7,561 nt of DNA from an uncultured Burkholderiales bacterium (GTDB lineage: Bacteria; Pseudomonadota; Gammaproteobacteria; Burkholderiales; Burkholderiaceae_E), in NCBI GenBank assembly GCA_903923345.1, contig CAIXXI010000456.1, positions 1 to 7,561 of the forward strand, in the 5' to 3' direction. Positions 6,048 to 7,561 of this stretch are shown here, piece by piece. Below the pieces are notes generated by a model, which had not been told where the DNA came from, searched no databases, and saw only the letters and a list, made by a program, of their open reading frames with translations. Position 1 is the stretch's first letter. Each line of letters opens with the position of its first letter. The position numbers and the translations under genes are program-made.

Positions 6048-6788
6048 CTAAGCCGCCAGCTTCCAATCGATCAGTTCAAGCCGCTCCCAGCCCTCCCGAC
6101 TGCGCCCGAGCCGGCTGATCATCCCGTAATCCAGATAGCTGCCTCGCCACTCGCGAATGACCCAGCGCCCGACTTCAGGCGCATACCAGAGCACTTCAGT
6201 TCGCTGAGAATCCATGCGGAAGGTGTCCGGATGCACGAACTGGACCTGTCGCTCGATCCGATAGGCATCGAAGCGCCCGGCGGCCACCCCGACAGTTTCT
6301 CGGGCGACCACCCACAGCTGCTGGGACCAGGCCAGGGGCTCGCTGTTTCGGACGGATCGATACCGGGTCGAATGTCGCAGCCGCAGGCCGATGTAGAGGC
6401 TGGGCGGAACGATAGGGACGGCCTCTTCGAAGCTCAGCGCTTCGCCAAACAGTGAATCGACCTGAGCCGTCCAGCCCTGGGTGAAGCGGTCTTCGGTCGC
6501 TTGCAGTGCGCCCTCGCGTTCGACCCTGATCTGGATGTCGGGCGTCACGGCGGTGACCTGCGTGCGCTCCTCGCCGATGATGTCCTTGTTGTAGAGGTTG
6601 ATCCGGGCATAGCGCCAGCGATCCCCGACCCGGGGTTGCCGAACGGCCAGCACATCGGCTGCGCCAGGGGCTTGGGTCGGGGTGTCGAGGCTGGCGCAAC
6701 CGCTGGTTATGGCCAGCGATGCGCCCAGTCCGGTCAGGCTGGCTGCGGTGGTGAGGAGCGTGCGTCGCTGCGGATTGAATGGCTTCAT
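6048..6788 (-). CDS. Putative lipoprotein with Tat-like signal, function unknown
   Basis: From ATG at 6788-6786 this is a 246-residue exported protein. The signal peptide has the twin arginine pair in PQRRTLLTT (6-14), a hydrophobic alanine/leucine core, and TSGC ending at Cys31, a lipobox-like site (Thr rather than Leu/Val at -3), so a Tat- or Sec-exported lipoprotein is likely. The mature part has VGDRWRY (54-60), strand-rich alternating segments, VGVAAGRFDAYRIER (166-180) and WYAPEVGRWVIREW (201-214). The 'VxAGxFxAYRIE ... YxPxVGRWV' layout recalls beta-sandwich envelope proteins of the DUF3108/TapB-like kind, but I cannot assign a family. A longer start at 6824 would add 12 residues overlapping the upstream gene. 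The ATG at 6788 is preferred for its AAGG site. It lies 10 bp downstream of the COG3671-like gene and is likely co-transcribed with it. Confidence 0.75.
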   Translation of the reverse strand: MKPFNPQRRTLLTTAASLTGLGASLAITSGCASLDTPTQAPGAADVLAVRQPRVGDRWRYARINLYNKDIIGEERTQVTAVTPDIQIRVEREGALQATEDRFTQGWTAQVDSLFGEALSFEEAVPIVPPSLYIGLRLRHSTRYRSVRNSEPLAWSQQLWVVARETVGVAAGRFDAYRIERQVQFVHPDTFRMDSQRTEVLWYAPEVGRWVIREWRGSYLDYGMISRLGRSREGWERLELIDWKLAA

Positions 6789-6796
6789 GACGGATA

Positions 6797-6800
6797 CCTT
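6797..6800 (-). promoter_or_regulatory. Ribosome binding site embedded in the upstream stop codon
   Basis: Read on the minus strand, TTAAGG places the TAA stop of the COG3671-like gene (6801-6799) inside the AAGG Shine-Dalgarno (6800-6797) of the lipoprotein gene, 8 nt before its ATG at 6788. This supports both the shorter lipoprotein start and translational coupling of the pair. Confidence 0.45.
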
Positions 6801-7173
6801 AACCCGGCATCGGGCGGCCTTCATTGAGCGCCAGCAGTCCGCGGATCATGCGATAGAGGAACCACAGGCTGGGGACGAGAAGCAGGAATCCGAGCAGCCC
6901 GAAGCTGATGAAGGTCAGCAGCCCGGCGGGAACCATCCAGAACAGCCACCACCAGAAGGTGCGGATCATCCAGCGCATGTGGCTTTCGTAGATCGTGCCG
7001 CGCGCGCTGTCACGCTTGACGTAATTGACGATCAGCGCAATGAAGGACAGCAGACCGGCCGACAGGATCATCCCGGCGATGTGCAGCAGGTAATCGAAGA
7101 AGCAGACCTTGCGCAGTGCTTCATTGCGCTGCGGATCGCCTTCGAGCCTGATCGGGTTGAATTCATCGGCCAT
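6799..7173 (-). CDS. COG3671-like small membrane protein (DUF4870-related)
   Basis: From ATG 7173-7171 this is a 124-residue protein with three predicted inner-membrane helices: about 27-50 (the segment leading into VNYVKRDSARGT), about 70-86 with a tryptophan-rich RTFWWWLFWM (71-80), and about 88-108. Two sections are characteristic of the COG3671 group of proteobacterial membrane proteins: YVKRDSARGTIYESHMRWMIRT (51-72, a cytoplasmic-type loop with ARGT and ESHxRW) and YRMIRGLLALNEGRPM (107-122, R..KG..ALN..RP pattern). No biochemical role is known to me for this group. The start at 7173 has AGGG (7184-7181) at 7-nt spacing. A longer reading from 7218 would begin inside the large inverted repeat and add an unlikely hydrophilic stretch. 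It follows pntB in the same direction and is probably translationally coupled to the lipoprotein gene. Confidence 0.8.
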   Translation of the reverse strand: MADEFNPIRLEGDPQRNEALRKVCFFDYLLHIAGMILSAGLLSFIALIVNYVKRDSARGTIYESHMRWMIRTFWWWLFWMVPAGLLTFISFGLLGFLLLVPSLWFLYRMIRGLLALNEGRPMPG

Positions 7174-7186
7174 GGTGGATCCCTGT

Positions 7187-7254
7187 GAGACGCCCCGTGG
7201 CGGGGCATTCACGAACAATGGGGTGTGTTCGTGAATGCTTCAAGTCTCGGGGCG
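7187..7254. repeat. Intergenic inverted-repeat structure with competing stems
   Basis: Perfect 13-bp arms GCATTCACGAACA (7205-7217) and TGTTCGTGAATGC (7226-7238) enclose an 8-nt loop. Around them, CGCCCCG (7191-7197) can pair with the adjacent CGGGGC (7201-7206, 3-nt loop TGG) or with CGGGGCG (7248-7254), which would enclose the whole long hairpin. The first option uses two bases of the 13-bp arm, so the folds compete. Both lie between pntB and the COG3671-like gene on the minus strand. Neither strand has a T-run after the stem, so a classical intrinsic terminator is not evident. It may act as a terminator of another kind, a processing or stabilising element, an attenuator, or a protein-binding or dispersed repeat. 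On the minus strand, TTGAAG (7243-7238) gives a weak -35-like hexamer with no convincing -10. Confidence 0.75.
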
Positions 7255-7255
7255 C

Positions 7256-7561
7256 TTATTCGACGGCCTTGACCATGTCCTCGACGACCTTCTTCGCATC
7301 GCCGAACACCATCATCGTCTTGTCCATGTAGAACAGTTCGTTGTCCAGGCCGGCATAACCCGAGGCCATGCTGCGTTTGTTGACGATGACGGTCTTGGCC
7401 TTGAATGCCTCGAGAATCGGCATGCCGGCAATCGCCGACTTCGGGTCCTTGGCTGCCGGGTTGACCACGTCGTTGGCACCCAGCACCAGCGCGACATCGG
7501 CCTGTCCGAATTCGGCGTTGATGTCTTCCATCTCGAAGACCTGGTCGTAGGGCACTTCGGC
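7256..7561 (-). CDS. pntB: NAD(P) transhydrogenase subunit beta PntB, C-terminal part (partial)
   Basis: The last 101 residues of PntB are present, running off the right edge. The stop is TAA at 7258-7256. This is the NADP(H)-binding domain III of proton-translocating transhydrogenase, an inner-membrane complex that reduces NADP+ with NADH using the proton gradient. Recognisable landmarks are EVPYDQVFEMEDIN (2-15), GANDVVNPAAK (28-38), GMPILEAFKAKTVIV (46-60), NKRSMASGYAGLDNELF (61-77, the Lys-Arg-Ser contacting the NADP 2'-phosphate) and MMVFGDAKK (83-91). Similarity to the E. coli sequence I remember is high and no key residue is missing in the visible part. The frame stays open to the window edge, so the apparent GTG at 7555 is an internal valine. 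The membrane domain and start lie outside the window, and pntA is expected beyond them. Confidence 0.95.
   Translation of the reverse strand, partial: AEVPYDQVFEMEDINAEFGQADVALVLGANDVVNPAAKDPKSAIAGMPILEAFKAKTVIVNKRSMASGYAGLDNELFYMDKTMMVFGDAKKVVEDMVKAVE

Noticed and set aside
6035..6054. Possible bidirectional terminator between the convergent stop codons (CGGC at 6037-6040 with GCCG at 6051-6054).
   Set aside because: The stem is only 4 bp with a 10-nt loop, there is no T-run, and it overlaps the end of the lipoprotein coding sequence.
6501..7188. Plus-strand open frames (108 and 168 codons) opposite the lipoprotein and COG3671-like genes, one rich in Glu/Gln.
   Set aside because: The Gln/Glu-rich composition comes from antisense reading of leucine-rich membrane codons, and the minus-strand genes have real motifs and start sites.
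1..7561. Mobile element, CRISPR array, toxin-antitoxin or defence system.
   Set aside because: No transposase, integrase, regularly spaced repeats, nuclease or toxin motifs were seen in any frame, and the flanks are housekeeping genes.

Overview
The window looks like ordinary chromosome of a GC-rich proteobacterium, most likely a betaproteobacterium or a related gammaproteobacterium. The evidence is the strong G/C bias at third codon positions, a three-subunit glycolate oxidase in the order glcD-glcE-glcF, a PntB-type transhydrogenase and lipopolysaccharide-type glycosyltransferases. No rRNA, tRNA, insertion sequence, phage gene or CRISPR array was seen. The species cannot be fixed from this sequence alone.

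Layout of the + strand. Bases 1-102 are the last 33 codons of glcD. glcE (144-1265) and glcF (1288-2589) follow closely, and together they encode the FAD and iron-sulfur subunits of membrane-associated glycolate dehydrogenase, which oxidises glycolate to glyoxylate. Only 7 nt after glcF, an envelope-polysaccharide block begins: a polytopic O-antigen ligase/polymerase-like membrane protein (2597-3853), a family 2 glycosyltransferase (GTG start at 3846, overlapping the upstream gene by 8 bp) and a DXD-type glycosyltransferase (4733-5575, joined by an ATGA overlap). The tight spacing suggests glcDEF and the three polysaccharide genes may be read as one transcript, although their functions are unrelated. 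After two weak hairpins and a 114-nt gap rich in GCATGTC half-sites, a small two-helix membrane protein of unknown function (5690-6034) ends the + strand block.

Layout of the - strand. From the right edge leftwards come the C-terminal end of pntB (7256-7561), an 82-nt gap with a long perfect inverted repeat, a small three-helix membrane protein of the COG3671 type (6799-7173) and a putative lipoprotein (6048-6788). The last two are 10 bp apart and probably coupled, since the stop codon of the first lies in the Shine-Dalgarno sequence of the second. The lipoprotein gene converges on the small + strand gene with only 13 bp between their stop codons.

How the genes work together. GlcD, GlcE and GlcF form one enzyme. 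The ligase-like protein and the two glycosyltransferases plausibly build or transfer a short surface glycan (LPS outer core, O-antigen or a related polymer). I see no clear new defence, mobile or metabolic system. The points most worth a second look are the regulatory-looking repeats in the two intergenic gaps, the unusual glc-to-polysaccharide junction, and an A7/T7 tract inside the last glycosyltransferase.
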